Source: Rhodanobacter sp. (GTDB taxonomy: Bacteria > Pseudomonadota > Gammaproteobacteria > Xanthomonadales > Rhodanobacteraceae). From it: 64,000 nucleotides of DNA. Both the position numbers and the translations under genes were made by a program. The DNA lies in contig JANJTA010000025.1 in assembly GCA_024711345.1 (NCBI GenBank), positions 20,306 through 84,305 of the forward strand, given 5' to 3'. How positions within the stretch are numbered: position 1 is the first letter of the stretch; each line of letters opens with the position of its first letter. The notes beneath the pieces are model-generated. The model was not told the origin of the DNA. It saw nothing but the letters and a program-made list of their open reading frames with translations, and searched no databases. Below are positions 9,665 through 18,701 of this stretch, in pieces.

Positions 9665-10522
9665 TCAGTCGCCTCGCGCCGCCGCCTCGCGTCCCTGCTG
9701 GCGGATCAGCGCCTCTTTTCGCGCGTCGATGATCGACTGCATCACGCTGTCGACGTCGGCGGCGGTTTCGTCGAACTCGAAACGGCCGCTGAGCTCGCTG
9801 TCCGGGTGCAGTTCGCCCTGTTCGTACAGCGCCCACATCTCCTCGCCGTAGTGGGTGTCCAGCAGCTCCGGCGCGAAGCGCGCCAGGCTGATGGTGAGGT
9901 TGCCCACGTCGCGGCGCAGCATGGTGCGTGCAGCGTTGTTGCCTGATGCGCTGACCACCTGCGGCAGGTCGATGATCACGGGACCATCCGGCCCGACCAG
10001 CACGTTGTACTCGGACAGGTCTCCGTGGATCAGTCCCACGCACAGCATGCGAGCGACCTGCTGCATCAGGAAGCGGTGGTAGTCGCGCGCCGTGTCGGCC
10101 GACAGTTCCACTTCACCCAGCCGTGGTGCCGAATGGCCGTCCACGTCGGTGACCAGTTCCATCACCAGCACGCCGCCGAAGTAGCCGTAGGGTTCCGGCA
10201 CGCGCACGCCAGCGGCGGCGAGCTGGTACAGCGCGTCGACCTCGGCATTCTTCCAGGCGGCCTCGGCCTCCTTGCGGCCGAACTTCGTGGCCTTGCCCAT
10301 CGCCCGCATCTCGCGGCTGCCGCGCACCTTGCGCCCTTCCTGGTACTGCACGCGCGCCTGGAAACTGCGCTGCGCCATGTCCTTGTAGACCTTGGCGCAG
10401 CGGACGTCCTCGCCCGAACGCACGACGTAGACGGAAGCTTCCTTGCCGCTCTTCAGCGGCCTGAGCACCTGATCGATCACGCCTTCGTCGATCAGGTCCT
10501 GCAGGCCTTTGGGGGTTTTCAT
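9665..10522 (-). CDS. RIO1-family serine protein kinase
   Basis: A 285-residue atypical protein kinase. The P-loop region is LKSGKEASVYVV with ATP-anchoring Lys in CAKVYKD. The catalytic loop is GLIHGDLSEYNVLV (near residue 160) and the metal-binding Asp is in VIIDLPQ (near 182). Bacterial RIO kinases of this type are found in many gammaproteobacteria; their substrates are largely unknown. The C-terminal tail after residue 250 is charged and probably helical. It is convergent with the FKBP gene and parallel to the flavin-dependent oxidoreductase gene upstream. Confidence 0.9.
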   Translation of the reverse strand: MKTPKGLQDLIDEGVIDQVLRPLKSGKEASVYVVRSGEDVRCAKVYKDMAQRSFQARVQYQEGRKVRGSREMRAMGKATKFGRKEAEAAWKNAEVDALYQLAAAGVRVPEPYGYFGGVLVMELVTDVDGHSAPRLGEVELSADTARDYHRFLMQQVARMLCVGLIHGDLSEYNVLVGPDGPVIIDLPQVVSASGNNAARTMLRRDVGNLTISLARFAPELLDTHYGEEMWALYEQGELHPDSELSGRFEFDETAADVDSVMQSIIDARKEALIRQQGREAAARGD

Positions 10523-10555
10523 GCGTGGTGGACTTCGGCCATGGGGAACACGGCA

Positions 10556-11575
10556 TTATCCCTGATCGACGGCCGCCGCGCGGCGGACGTCAAGCCGCTC
10601 GCGCACCGCCGCGGCGATCTCGAACGAGTGCCGCCGCGCCGCGTGATCGAACACGTTGGCGGTGAGCAGCAGCTCGTCCGGGCGATGGCGGGCGATGAAC
10701 GCCTCGATGCCCGCCTCCACCGTGCCGGCGTCGCCAATCACGGCGCAGGCCAGCGCGCGTTCGACCATCAGCTTCTCCGGCGGCGTCCAGTACGACTCGA
10801 TGTCCTCGAGTGGCGGCGGGATCAGGCCCGGCTTGCCGCGGCGCAGGTTGATGAAGCTCTGCTGCTGGGTGGTGAACAGCCGGCGCGCCTCGGCGTCGCT
10901 GCCGGCGGCAACCACGTTCAGGCCCAGCATCGCGTACGGCCGCTGCAGCCGCGCCGACGGACGGAAATCGCGCCGGTACAACGCCAGCGCCTCGTCCATC
11001 GCGTCCGGCGCGAAATGCGAGGCGAACGCGTACGGCAGGCCGAGCCGGGCGGCCAGCTGCGCGCCGAACAGGCTGGAGCCGAGCAGCCACACCGACACCT
11101 CGACGCCGGCACCCGGTACCGCGCGCACCGGCTGGCCGGGCGTGGCCGGTTCGAAATAGCCGAGCAGTTCCAGCACGTCCTGCGGGAATGCCTCGGCGCT
11201 GTCGAAGTAGCGGCGCAGCGCCCTTGCGGTGGGCTGGTCGGTGCCGGGCGCGCGGCCCAGGCCCAGGTCGATGCGCCCCGGGTACAGCGAGGCCAGCGTG
11301 CCGAACGCCTCGGCCACCTGCAGCGGCGCATGGTTCGGCAGCATGATGCCGCCGGCACCGACGCGGATGGTCGAGGTGCCGCCGGCCACGTGGCCGATCA
11401 GCACCGCCGTCGCCGCGCTGGCGATGCCCGGCATGTTGTGGTGCTCGGCCAGCCAGTAGCGGTGGTAGCCGAGCCGTTCGGCCAACCGGGCCAGGTCGAG
11501 GGTGTTGCGGAACGCCTGGCCGGCGTCGCTGCCTTCGGTAACCGGCGCCAGGTCGAGGATGGAAAACGGGATCAT
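10556..11575 (-). CDS. LLM-class flavin-dependent oxidoreductase (YhbW-like)
   Basis: A 339-residue protein of the luciferase-like monooxygenase superfamily, single-component group resembling E. coli YhbW. Typical blocks are [13 protein letters not shown] at the N-terminus, [36 protein letters not shown] and [15 protein letters not shown]. It should bind FMN and act on a small organic substrate that cannot be predicted. ATG 11575 is chosen because family similarity begins there; the frame remains open upstream. The RIO kinase gene follows 33 bases downstream on the same strand. Confidence 0.9.
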   Translation of the reverse strand: MIPFSILDLAPVTEGSDAGQAFRNTLDLARLAERLGYHRYWLAEHHNMPGIASAATAVLIGHVAGGTSTIRVGAGGIMLPNHAPLQVAEAFGTLASLYPGRIDLGLGRAPGTDQPTARALRRYFDSAEAFPQDVLELLGYFEPATPGQPVRAVPGAGVEVSVWLLGSSLFGAQLAARLGLPYAFASHFAPDAMDEALALYRRDFRPSARLQRPYAMLGLNVVAAGSDAEARRLFTTQQQSFINLRRGKPGLIPPPLEDIESYWTPPEKLMVERALACAVIGDAGTVEAGIEAFIARHRPDELLLTANVFDHAARRHSFEIAAAVRERLDVRRAAAVDQG

Positions 11576-11705
11576 GTCGGGCTCTCGCCGAAAGGGATGG
11601 CCACGATGTGGGGACGGTCGCGCGGATTGCCACCGCCGTGCCCGCCCCGCGCCCGCCAAAACAGCCTAGACTCGTCACCATCATCCAACCCACCGGGAGA
11701 GCAGC

Positions 11706-11810
11706 ATGAGCAAGGGCATGGACACCAAGAAGGACGAGAAGAAGAAGCCGGCCAAGACCCTGAAGGAAAAGCGGGCCGCCAAGCAGGAAAAGAAGAAGAA
11801 CGCCAAGTAG
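11706..11810 (+). CDS. Lysine-rich micro-protein (34 residues), unknown
   Basis: A short frame starting MSKGMDTKKDEKKKPAK, preceded by GGGAGAG five bases from the ATG. Fourteen of its 34 residues are Lys, with runs such as KKK and KEKR. There is no hydrophobic segment and no Cys. The strong ribosome site and regular Lys/Glu/Ala composition support real translation. The composition would suit a nucleic-acid-binding or disordered peptide, but I do not recognise a named family. It lies alone between a minus-strand oxidoreductase and the HDOD gene. Confidence 0.65.
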   Translation: MSKGMDTKKDEKKKPAKTLKEKRAAKQEKKKNAK

Positions 11811-11908
11811 GCCCGGCCTGCGCCGCCCCCTCGCTAAACTTCCCTCGCCGGGCGCCGATAGCCCGGAACGGGTTGCCCGGGAGTCGGCGCGCGGGGATGA
11901 GGGGGACG

Positions 11909-12928
11909 ATGGGGAGCATATGGCGGCGCATTTTCCGCAGCCGACGGCCGAAGCCGCGCGCAGGGCGCACGCCGCCTGCCGCCACGACGCCAGCGCCCAC
12001 CGCTCCCGCCGCCCGGGCGGTGCTGCCGCTGGCGGCCATCCGCGACCGCTTTCAGCGCTTCGTGCTCGGCCTGGCCGACAGCCAAACCAGCGAGCCCGAC
12101 GCAGCCGAACTCGCCACGCTCAGGCAGCTGGAACTGCTCGGCAGCCGCTTCGACATGCACAGCCTGCCGCGCCTGCCCACGGTGCTGCCGCAGTTGCTGC
12201 GCGCGCTGCGCAATGACAACACCGGCGGCGGCGAACTGGCCCGGTTGATCGGTCGCGACCCGCTGATGGTCGGCGAGGTCATGCGGGTCACCGGCAGCGT
12301 GCACTACCGGGCGGCGCAGCCGATCACCAGCCTGCAGCAGGCGGTGGTGCTGCTGGGCCAGGACGGCCTGCGCCGGGTGCTCACCCAGCACGTGATGAAG
12401 CCCATCCTGCAAGCCCACGCCGGTGCGTTCGGGCACGCCGCCGGGGAGCGCCTGTGGCACCACGCCGAGCGCTGCGCGCATGCCTGCGCCTGGCTCGGCC
12501 GCCACAACCACAGCGATGCGTTCGAAGCCTACCTGGCGGGCATCGTCTGCCACGCCGGCGACGGCGCGGTGATCCGCCTGCTGGACCGGCTCGGCCCGGC
12601 CGATGACGCCGAACCGCCGTCGCCCGGCTTCCTCGCCGGCTGCGCCGCCCTCGCCGCGCGACTTTCGCTGCAGGTGGCGCAGCACTGGGAGCTGCCGCCG
12701 CGCGTGGTCGACGCGTTGGCCGAACGGCAGGCGCCACCGACGCCGACGGCCTCGCCGCTGGGCAACGCGTTGGCGGTGGCCGACCTGCTGGCGATGGCCC
12801 AGTTGCTGGCCGCGCACGAGTGCCTGGCCGAGAATCCGGATCTCAGCGAAAACTGGCCCGAGGTCTTCGCACCAAACCTGGTGGCGCGCTGCCGGCAGGA
12901 CCTGCAGCGCAACTTCCCCGCGACCTGA
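11909..12928 (+). CDS. HDOD domain protein
   Basis: A 339-residue protein. The first 45 residues are basic and Pro/Ala-rich. An HDOD domain follows (about residues 80-280): LPRLPTVLPQLLRAL, then LIGRDPLMVGEVMRV and QPITSLQQAVVLLGQDGLRRVL. HDOD domains are related to HD hydrolases but usually lack the metal-binding residues; they occur in signalling proteins. Here there is no attached GGDEF, EAL or response-regulator domain. ATG 11909 has GAGG six bases upstream; an in-frame ATG at 11897 is the alternative. It is convergent with the PHP-domain gene, with a strong hairpin between. Confidence 0.85.
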   Translation: MGSIWRRIFRSRRPKPRAGRTPPAATTPAPTAPAARAVLPLAAIRDRFQRFVLGLADSQTSEPDAAELATLRQLELLGSRFDMHSLPRLPTVLPQLLRALRNDNTGGGELARLIGRDPLMVGEVMRVTGSVHYRAAQPITSLQQAVVLLGQDGLRRVLTQHVMKPILQAHAGAFGHAAGERLWHHAERCAHACAWLGRHNHSDAFEAYLAGIVCHAGDGAVIRLLDRLGPADDAEPPSPGFLAGCAALAARLSLQVAQHWELPPRVVDALAERQAPPTPTASPLGNALAVADLLAMAQLLAAHECLAENPDLSENWPEVFAPNLVARCRQDLQRNFPAT

Positions 12929-12947
12929 GCGCTCGGCGAGTCGTCGC

Positions 12948-12973
12948 GGCGGGAGGCGATGGCGCCTCCCGCC
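12948..12973. terminator. Hairpin between convergent genes
   Basis: A perfect 11-base stem (GGCGGGAGGCG at 12948-12958 pairing with 12963-12973) closes a four-base loop. It lies between the stop codons of the HDOD gene and the PHP-domain gene and could serve both strands. There is no U-run, as is common in G+C-rich genomes. Confidence 0.65.
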
Positions 12974-12980
12974 GCCGGTG

Positions 12981-15425
12981 TCACTGGGCGGTGACGCTGA
13001 CGTCGTCGAGCACGAACGAGGTTTGCAGGCTGGCGTCTTCCACGCCGTAGAAGTTGACCCGCACGGTCTGCCCCTTGTACGCATCCAGGCTGAGCGTGTG
13101 GGCCTGGTAGCCGCTGGCGGCGTCCGCGTTGGAGAAGCTGTCCAGGGTGACGTACTTGCCGCTGGAGGTGATCAGCTGCACCTGCAGCTTGTCGTACGCG
13201 GTGCTGCCCGACTCGGCGGTGTCGACGTGCAGCTGGAAATCCAGCGTGGCATGGGACACGTTGGCCGGGATGCTGATCGACTGGCGCACGTAGTCGCTAT
13301 GCGTGCTGCCGTAGCCGTCGAGCCAAGCCTTCCAACTGCCGGCGTGGGCCGGTTCGCTGCTGTCGCTGGTGATGACGCCGCTGGTCTGCGTCCAGTTGGC
13401 CGTACCGCTCTCGAAGCCGCCGTTGAGGATCAGCTGCGCCGCCGTGCTGGCGTTGGAGACGCTGAACGCAACCGCGCTGCTGCTGCCCACGTTGCCGGCC
13501 GCGTCGTAGGCCTTGGCCACCAGGCTGTGGCTGCCGTCGGCCAGCGCGGTCGAATCCAGCGCAAGGCTGTACGGCGCGCTGGCGTCGCTGCCTTCGAGCA
13601 CGCCGTCGACGTAGAACTCCACCCGGGTCACGCCGACGTCGTCGCTGGCGGTGGCAGCGAGCGTGATGCTGCCGCTGCTGCCGCTTTCGCTGGCGCTCAC
13701 CGTGGGCGCGGTGACGTCGCCGCCGCCGGCGGAACCCTGGCTCACCCACACCGGCGCCGACCACAGCTGCAGGCCATCGGACTGGGTGATCTTGGCGTAG
13801 TAGAAATGCTCGCCCGCAGTCGGCGTCACCGTGGTGGTGGCGGTTTCCGACACGCTGCCCACGGTGCCGTTGCTGCCCGGCACGCCCTCGAACAGCTGCA
13901 CCCGCTGCGCGGTCTTGCCCGTGCTGCTGGCGTAATCGACGGTGAGCGTGAGCGGGCCGCTGTTGGCGAAGCGCTCGCCCATAACATGGCCGTTCGCGCT
14001 CAACACGATCTGCGCGGTCTTGTCCTCGGTGGCGAACACGCGGCGCGCCCGCAATGCTTCGAGGAAGCTGTCCAGGCCGAGCGCGGTGCCGGAGGGAATC
14101 AGCACGCCGGTGCGGTTACTGAAGCTGGCACCCCAGTTTGCGCAGTGGTTGTCCTGGTCCGAACCCGGGGCGACGTGATAGCCGCGTTCCAGGATGGTGT
14201 TGAACGCGGTCTCGTAGTTCGACCGGCTGGTCTCCGACTCGGTGGTGTTGGCCGAGAACGCCGAGCTGTTCAGCACCTCGGCCAGCACCATCACTTGGTC
14301 GCCGTCGGCGGTGTAGCCGAAGTTGGTGCCGTTGACCACGAACTGGCCGCTCGATGCCGGGTGGTTGAACTGGCCGACCCAGCCCTTGCTGCGCATCAGC
14401 GTGTAGAGCGAGGCGTAATCGCCCTTGGCGATGTAGTAGTCGCCGATCAGCTGGCCGGCGCTGTTCTTCTCCCATTCGATCAGCCCGTCGGCATTGAAGA
14501 TGTTCAGGTGCCCGCCGTTGCTGATCACGCCCCACTCCTGGCCGTAGACGGCGAGGAAGTTCGGGTGCGCGGCACGGAACGTGGCGGCCGCCTGCAAGCC
14601 GGAGGCGAACAGGTTCTTCGCGGTGGCCGGGTCGGCCGACAGGTTGGTGCTGGTGGAGCCGTCGAACATATGGTTGTGCTCGGAGGTCATCAGCATGTCC
14701 AGGCCGCGGTTCATCGCGTACTGGTAGGCGTCGGCCGGGCCGTAGGCACTGCTCTGCGGAGCCTGCTCGCTGTGGCAGGTGGCGAGGTCGCCGCCGCCGT
14801 CGCTGTGGTTGGTCTGGCTGTGCAGGTCGCCGTACCAGATGGTGTACGGCAGCGACCCGGCGGCGACCGCCAGCGTGTTCGCCGTTGCCGCGCCATGCCG
14901 CGGCAACGCGGTGAAGGCCGGCATCGCCGCGGCGGCGACGTGACCCACCTGGATGTCGTAGCGCTGCTCGATGATCCGCTCTGGCGCACGCTGCGCGGCG
15001 AGCTGCAGCGCCTGCGCCGCGATGCCGGTGCCGATCCGTCGCGCATTGTCGTCGTCCAGCGCGATCGCACGCAGGCGCACGGTGTAGTAGCCCGCCGGCA
15101 AGGCCTGGTGGCGGCTGTCCAGCCCGTCCCAGTCCACGCGCAGCTGCGTCGTGCGCGGGTGCAGCGTCGCGCCGCCGTCCCACTCGCGCAGCACTTGCCC
15201 GCCGCGGTCCAGCACGGCCACCTGCCACGCCACCGGCGTGCCGCTGGCGGCGCCGGGGTACTCGAAATGCATCACGATGGCCCGCCCCGCATGGGCCTGG
15301 AACGGCACCTGCAGGGCGACATCGAATTCCTGGTGATCCGGCAACACCGGCGTGGCCGGCGCCGGGCAACAAGCTACCCATCCCGCGAGCATCAGGCTGC
15401 GGGTGATCCATGTCTTCAATCGCAT
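12981..15425 (-). CDS. Exported PHP-domain (CehA/McbA-like) metallohydrolase with Ig-like and jelly-roll domains
   Basis: An 814-residue exported protein with a Sec signal ending near residue 25. A PHP-type metallo-hydrolase domain covers about residues 190-480. Its first metal motif is YGDLHSQTNHSDGGGD, and SEHNHM, YGQEWGV, GQFNHP and PGSDQDNH supply further His/Asp/Glu ligands. After about residue 560 there is a Big-type Ig-like module (TAPTVSASESGSSG onward, about 80 residues). The C-terminal jelly-roll module (ILNGGFESGTANWT onward) resembles carbohydrate-binding modules. It may be a phosphoesterase or hydrolase acting outside the cell; the substrate is unknown. ATG 15425 starts the signal peptide. 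Confidence 0.82.
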   Translation of the reverse strand: MRLKTWITRSLMLAGWVACCPAPATPVLPDHQEFDVALQVPFQAHAGRAIVMHFEYPGAASGTPVAWQVAVLDRGGQVLREWDGGATLHPRTTQLRVDWDGLDSRHQALPAGYYTVRLRAIALDDDNARRIGTGIAAQALQLAAQRAPERIIEQRYDIQVGHVAAAAMPAFTALPRHGAATANTLAVAAGSLPYTIWYGDLHSQTNHSDGGGDLATCHSEQAPQSSAYGPADAYQYAMNRGLDMLMTSEHNHMFDGSTSTNLSADPATAKNLFASGLQAAATFRAAHPNFLAVYGQEWGVISNGGHLNIFNADGLIEWEKNSAGQLIGDYYIAKGDYASLYTLMRSKGWVGQFNHPASSGQFVVNGTNFGYTADGDQVMVLAEVLNSSAFSANTTESETSRSNYETAFNTILERGYHVAPGSDQDNHCANWGASFSNRTGVLIPSGTALGLDSFLEALRARRVFATEDKTAQIVLSANGHVMGERFANSGPLTLTVDYASSTGKTAQRVQLFEGVPGSNGTVGSVSETATTTVTPTAGEHFYYAKITQSDGLQLWSAPVWVSQGSAGGGDVTAPTVSASESGSSGSITLAATASDDVGVTRVEFYVDGVLEGSDASAPYSLALDSTALADGSHSLVAKAYDAAGNVGSSSAVAFSVSNASTAAQLILNGGFESGTANWTQTSGVITSDSSEPAHAGSWKAWLDGYGSTHSDYVRQSISIPANVSHATLDFQLHVDTAESGSTAYDKLQVQLITSSGKYVTLDSFSNADAASGYQAHTLSLDAYKGQTVRVNFYGVEDASLQTSFVLDDVSVTAQ

Positions 15426-15544
15426 CGTCAAATCCTTACGTGTTGGCAAGGATTCCCCGGGCGCGTTTTATAGGCGACCGGTGATGGCAACGGTATGACC
15501 AAAATTCTTAGCGGCCACCGCGCGGCGACGGCGCGTGGCGCCGG

Positions 15545-16042
15545 TCAGGGCCGCTCCAGCCGCATCGGCTGGGTCAGCAGGCCGCTGCGGCTGACCGTCG
15601 GCGGCCCGCTGTCCACGAAGCCGAAGCGCCGGTACACCGGCACTGCCATGGCCGACGCATTCAACGTGAACTGCCGGGTCCCGGCGCGCCGCACCGCATC
15701 GCGCATCGCGCGCCGCCACAGCTGGCGCGCGATGCCGTGACCATGCAGGCGGGTGCTGACGAAAAACTGGAACAGGTGGCAGTCGTCGCGCATCGCCGCC
15801 ACGCCGGCCAGGCGCCCGTCCGCGCAGCAGGCCAAGTGGAAGCGCTGACCGGCGAGGATCTTCTTGCGGATCACCCGCGCGCTCATCCCGTGCAGCAGCT
15901 CCGGCGCCGCGCTGGCCGGTTGCTCCGGCAGGATCCAGCGCCGCGTCACCCGGCGCGCCAGCCGACCGATCGCCAGCGCATCGTCCGGGCCGGCAAGGCG
16001 ATAGCGGATCGCCGCGGGCCTGCGCTCAGGGGTGACGCGCAT
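15545..16042 (-). CDS. GNAT family N-acetyltransferase
   Basis: A 165-residue acetyltransferase. The N-terminal strand IRYRLAGPDDALAIGRLA is typical of the fold. FQFFVSTRLHGHGIARQLWRRA covers motif A with the acetyl-CoA loop in the variant form HGHGIA (usual Q/RxxGxG/A). VPVYRRFGFVDSG is the classical C-terminal motif. The substrate is unknown. The chosen ATG at 16042 overlaps the 3' end of the upstream Cys-rich gene by 17 bases, so translation is probably coupled. Confidence 0.85.
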   Translation of the reverse strand: MRVTPERRPAAIRYRLAGPDDALAIGRLARRVTRRWILPEQPASAAPELLHGMSARVIRKKILAGQRFHLACCADGRLAGVAAMRDDCHLFQFFVSTRLHGHGIARQLWRRAMRDAVRRAGTRQFTLNASAMAVPVYRRFGFVDSGPPTVSRSGLLTQPMRLERP

Positions 16043-16211
16043 GCCACGCCGCCAGCGCTGCCCGGTAGCGCTCGAGCGCTTCTTCGTAGACGTCGTAAAC
16101 GCAGTGCACGCAACCCTCGCCGCAGCAATCGGCGGCATCCGGCTCGCTCGGCGGTTGCGGCATCGGGTCGGCCGGATCGAACGGCGGCAGGATGGGCGGG
16201 ACGGAACTCAC
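16026..16211 (-). CDS. Cys-rich oxidoreductase-like domain mini-protein
   Basis: A 61-residue protein consisting of a Pro-rich N-terminus and the motif PDAADCCGEGCVHCVYDVYEE. That motif matches the small oxidoreductase-like domain (Pfam Oxidored-like), also found at the N-terminus of some eukaryotic oxidoreductases. The four Cys residues could bind a metal or form disulfides; function is unknown. It overlaps the GNAT gene downstream and lies 98 bases from the end of the methyltransferase gene. Confidence 0.8.
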   Translation of the reverse strand: MSSVPPILPPFDPADPMPQPPSEPDAADCCGEGCVHCVYDVYEEALERYRAALAAWHARHP

Positions 16212-16225
16212 GGCACTCCGGACGG

Positions 16226-16263
16226 CATCAACTGCGGGCGGCAGGCCCGCCCGGCAGTTGATG
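16226..16263. terminator. Hairpin downstream of methyltransferase gene
   Basis: CATCAACTGC at 16226-16235 pairs perfectly with GCAGTTGATG at 16254-16263, and the enclosed bases (GGGCGG / CCGCCC) can extend the stem. It lies just past the 3' end of the minus-strand methyltransferase gene and upstream of the Cys-rich mini-gene, so it probably ends that transcript. A second small hairpin (GGCGCC-AATC-GGCGCC) is next to it at 16266-16281. Confidence 0.6.
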
Positions 16264-16309
16264 GTGGCGCCAATCGGCGCCGCGGCTCAAGCGGCCGCGG
16301 CGCAGAGGA

Positions 16310-17083
16310 TCACTTCGCCGGCTTGCGGAAGCGGTAGACGAACTGGTCGGTATGGCCGCGTATCGACTTGTCGAACACCTTGACGTTGAGCGGGTCGGCC
16401 GGATTGCGCAGCGCGTCGCTCTCGCCGTCGAACACGAAGCCGGCCGCCTCCACTTCGCGCTTCACCACCGCCGGGTCAATGCGGTGCAGGGTGTCGGTGT
16501 CGGCAAGCCCGGAGCCGGCCGGGGCCGCGTGGTCGATCACCACGAACAGGCCGCCCGGCTTGAGCGCGTCGTAGACCCGCTTGTCGAAGCCGGCCATGTC
16601 CACCGGGCCCATGAACGGGTCGTGGTAGTCGTGGTAGTTCTGGGCGGTGAACACCAGGTCCACCGGCTCCGGCGCGCTCAGCAGCGCCGCCGGCTGCTGC
16701 AACAGGGTGACGTTGGCGTAGTGCGGCGTGGCGGCCAGCTTCTGCCATTGCGCCAGGCTCTTGCTGGCGTACTTCGCCATCTCGCCTGGCCATACCGTGT
16801 AGACATGACCCTGCGGGCCGACGACGGCGCTGAATACGCGCGTCCAGTAGCCGCTGCCCGGCACCAGCTCCAGCACTTTCTGACCAGGCTTCACTTCGGC
16901 GAAGGCCATCACCTGGGCCACCTTGCGACGCGCATCCTCGGCGCGGTCGGTCTGGCGGGCGGGATCGGCGAGCGCTTTCTGCACCGCAGCGGAAACCGCC
17001 GCTTCATGCGGCTTCGCCGTCTGGGCCAACGCCACGGCAGGAAGGCTGGCGGCAAGCAACACGGCAAGGATGGCAGGACGCAT
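16310..17083 (-). CDS. Exported class I SAM-dependent methyltransferase
   Basis: A 257-residue protein with a clear Sec signal peptide (MRPAILAVLLAASLPAVALAQ). A Rossmann-like methyltransferase follows: motif I VLELVPGSGYWTRVFS near residue 70, DLVFTAQNYHDYHD as motif II/IV, and PGGLFVVIDHAA. Families of predicted periplasmic methyltransferases with this signature are common in Xanthomonadales and Sphingomonads, but no substrate is established. SAM in the periplasm is unusual, so the protein may have lost catalysis or use another ligand. It is divergent from the TIKI-like gene. Confidence 0.88.
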   Translation of the reverse strand: MRPAILAVLLAASLPAVALAQTAKPHEAAVSAAVQKALADPARQTDRAEDARRKVAQVMAFAEVKPGQKVLELVPGSGYWTRVFSAVVGPQGHVYTVWPGEMAKYASKSLAQWQKLAATPHYANVTLLQQPAALLSAPEPVDLVFTAQNYHDYHDPFMGPVDMAGFDKRVYDALKPGGLFVVIDHAAPAGSGLADTDTLHRIDPAVVKREVEAAGFVFDGESDALRNPADPLNVKVFDKSIRGHTDQFVYRFRKPAK

Positions 17084-17287
17084 GGTCGTACTCCTTCAGT
17101 GAGCCAAGGGTTTGCCGATTGTGCGCCCGATTCGGGCCGATGACCCCGTGCCGCTTGGCACAGGGCACCGCGGCGGTTCATGCTGCATGCTCGAACGCCA
17201 CGCCCCGGGCCGGACCCGTGGCCTGCGCAGCCTGGCGCCCTCCCGGGCAGCCAGACGACCTCCCGAACACCGTATCAGGAGTACCCG

Positions 17288-18697
17288 ATGCCAAGGCGCC
17301 GCCTCCTCCCCGCACTCGGCCTTGCGCTGGCACTGTGCCTGGGCGCCCGGTCGGGTCATGCGCAGTCGGCTTCGCAGTGGCAGGCGGCCCAGGTCGCCGC
17401 CGCGCAGAAGTCCGAGCAGATCATGCAGGAAGCCAACAAGCACAAGAGCCTGCTGGCCCAGTACCGGGTGATGCGCTACCCCTACGCCACCGATCCGGAT
17501 CCGGCGTTCCACATCATTTTTGGCCAGTACCTGAGCTGGTACCAGACTTTCGTGGGCAACTACCCGGATGCCGCGGTGAGCTTTTCGATCAAGCAGCCGG
17601 CGCAGGCGGACGATCGTCCCTCGCCGCTGGGCAACTCCGACTACCGCGCCCGCCCGGCGCTGGAAGTGATTCCCGAGCTGGCCAAAAACTACCGCGCAGT
17701 GTTCCTCAACGAGGCGCACAACATCCCGCTCACCCGCACGCTGACCGTGCAGTTGCTGGGCAAGCTGCGCGCGGAGGGCTTCAACTATTTCGCCGCCGAG
17801 ACGCTCTACCAGACCGACACCGGGCTGCAGGCGCGCGGCTACCCGGTCGCCAACAGCGGCTTCTATACCGAGGAGCCGATCTACGCCGAGATGGTGCGCA
17901 CCGCGCTGAAGCTGGGCTTCAAGGTGGTCGCCTACGAGGCGCTCTCCGCAGCCACCGGCGACGCCCGCGAAGCCGAGCAGGCGCGCAACCTCTACCGCGA
18001 AGTGTTCAAGAACGACCCGCAGGCGCGACTGGTGGTCAACGCCGGCTATGCACACATCCAGGAATCGGGCGTCTACCTGGGCGGCTCCTCGATGGCCCAG
18101 CATCTGCGCAAGCTCAGCGGCATCGACCCGCTCACGGTGGAGCAGACCATGCTGTACCCCCACCCGTCGGCCAGCGACGACCACCCCGACTACGCGCCGG
18201 TGATGCAGCAGCTGCGGCCCAGCGCGCCGATCGTGTTCGTGAACAAGCAGGGGCAGCCGTGGTCGCTGCGCCCAGGCTACGACGTCAGCGTGTTCTTCCC
18301 GCCCGAGCGAATCAAACGCGGCCGCCCCACCTGGCTGGACCTCGGCGGCAGCCGCAAGCCTTACCTGGTCAGCGGCGAACGCTGCAACCACGTCTACCCC
18401 TGCATGGTCGAGGCGCGCTACGCCGGCGAAGGCGCCGACGCGATACCCGCCGACCGCCTGGTACTCGACCCGCTGCCGTTGAACCCCACCACCAGCGACC
18501 GCATCAGCAACGGGCTGATCGAACCCCACAGCCTGCTCTACCTGCGTCCGGGCAAGTACCGGCTGACCTACACCGATGCGGACGCCCACCAGCTGTTCGC
18601 CAACGACGTCACCATCCGCGACGGCGACGCGGCCCCGTCATCCGGCCTCGTCGACCCGTCGCCGGCGGAATCCACCACCACCATCCAGGGGAAATGA
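17288..18697 (+). CDS. Exported TIKI/ChaN/EreA-superfamily-like protein (paralogue 1)
   Basis: A 469-residue exported protein with a signal peptide ending in SGHAQ. A central domain (about residues 125-330) has the pattern RAVFLNEAHNIPLTR...YFAAETL...VNAGYAHIQ. These His/Glu motifs (NEAH, AAE, GYAH) resemble those of the EreA/ChaN/TIKI hydrolase superfamily. A C-terminal beta-rich part ends with [16 protein letters not shown] second, diverged copy lies at 50935-52194. The ATG at 17288 has AGGAG upstream. The M28 peptidase gene follows after 4 bases, indicating an operon. The assignment is by motif memory; the family is essentially uncharacterised. Confidence 0.7.
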   Translation: MPRRRLLPALGLALALCLGARSGHAQSASQWQAAQVAAAQKSEQIMQEANKHKSLLAQYRVMRYPYATDPDPAFHIIFGQYLSWYQTFVGNYPDAAVSFSIKQPAQADDRPSPLGNSDYRARPALEVIPELAKNYRAVFLNEAHNIPLTRTLTVQLLGKLRAEGFNYFAAETLYQTDTGLQARGYPVANSGFYTEEPIYAEMVRTALKLGFKVVAYEALSAATGDAREAEQARNLYREVFKNDPQARLVVNAGYAHIQESGVYLGGSSMAQHLRKLSGIDPLTVEQTMLYPHPSASDDHPDYAPVMQQLRPSAPIVFVNKQGQPWSLRPGYDVSVFFPPERIKRGRPTWLDLGGSRKPYLVSGERCNHVYPCMVEARYAGEGADAIPADRLVLDPLPLNPTTSDRISNGLIEPHSLLYLRPGKYRLTYTDADAHQLFANDVTIRDGDAAPSSGLVDPSPAESTTTIQGK

Positions 18698-18701
18698 TCC
18701 T

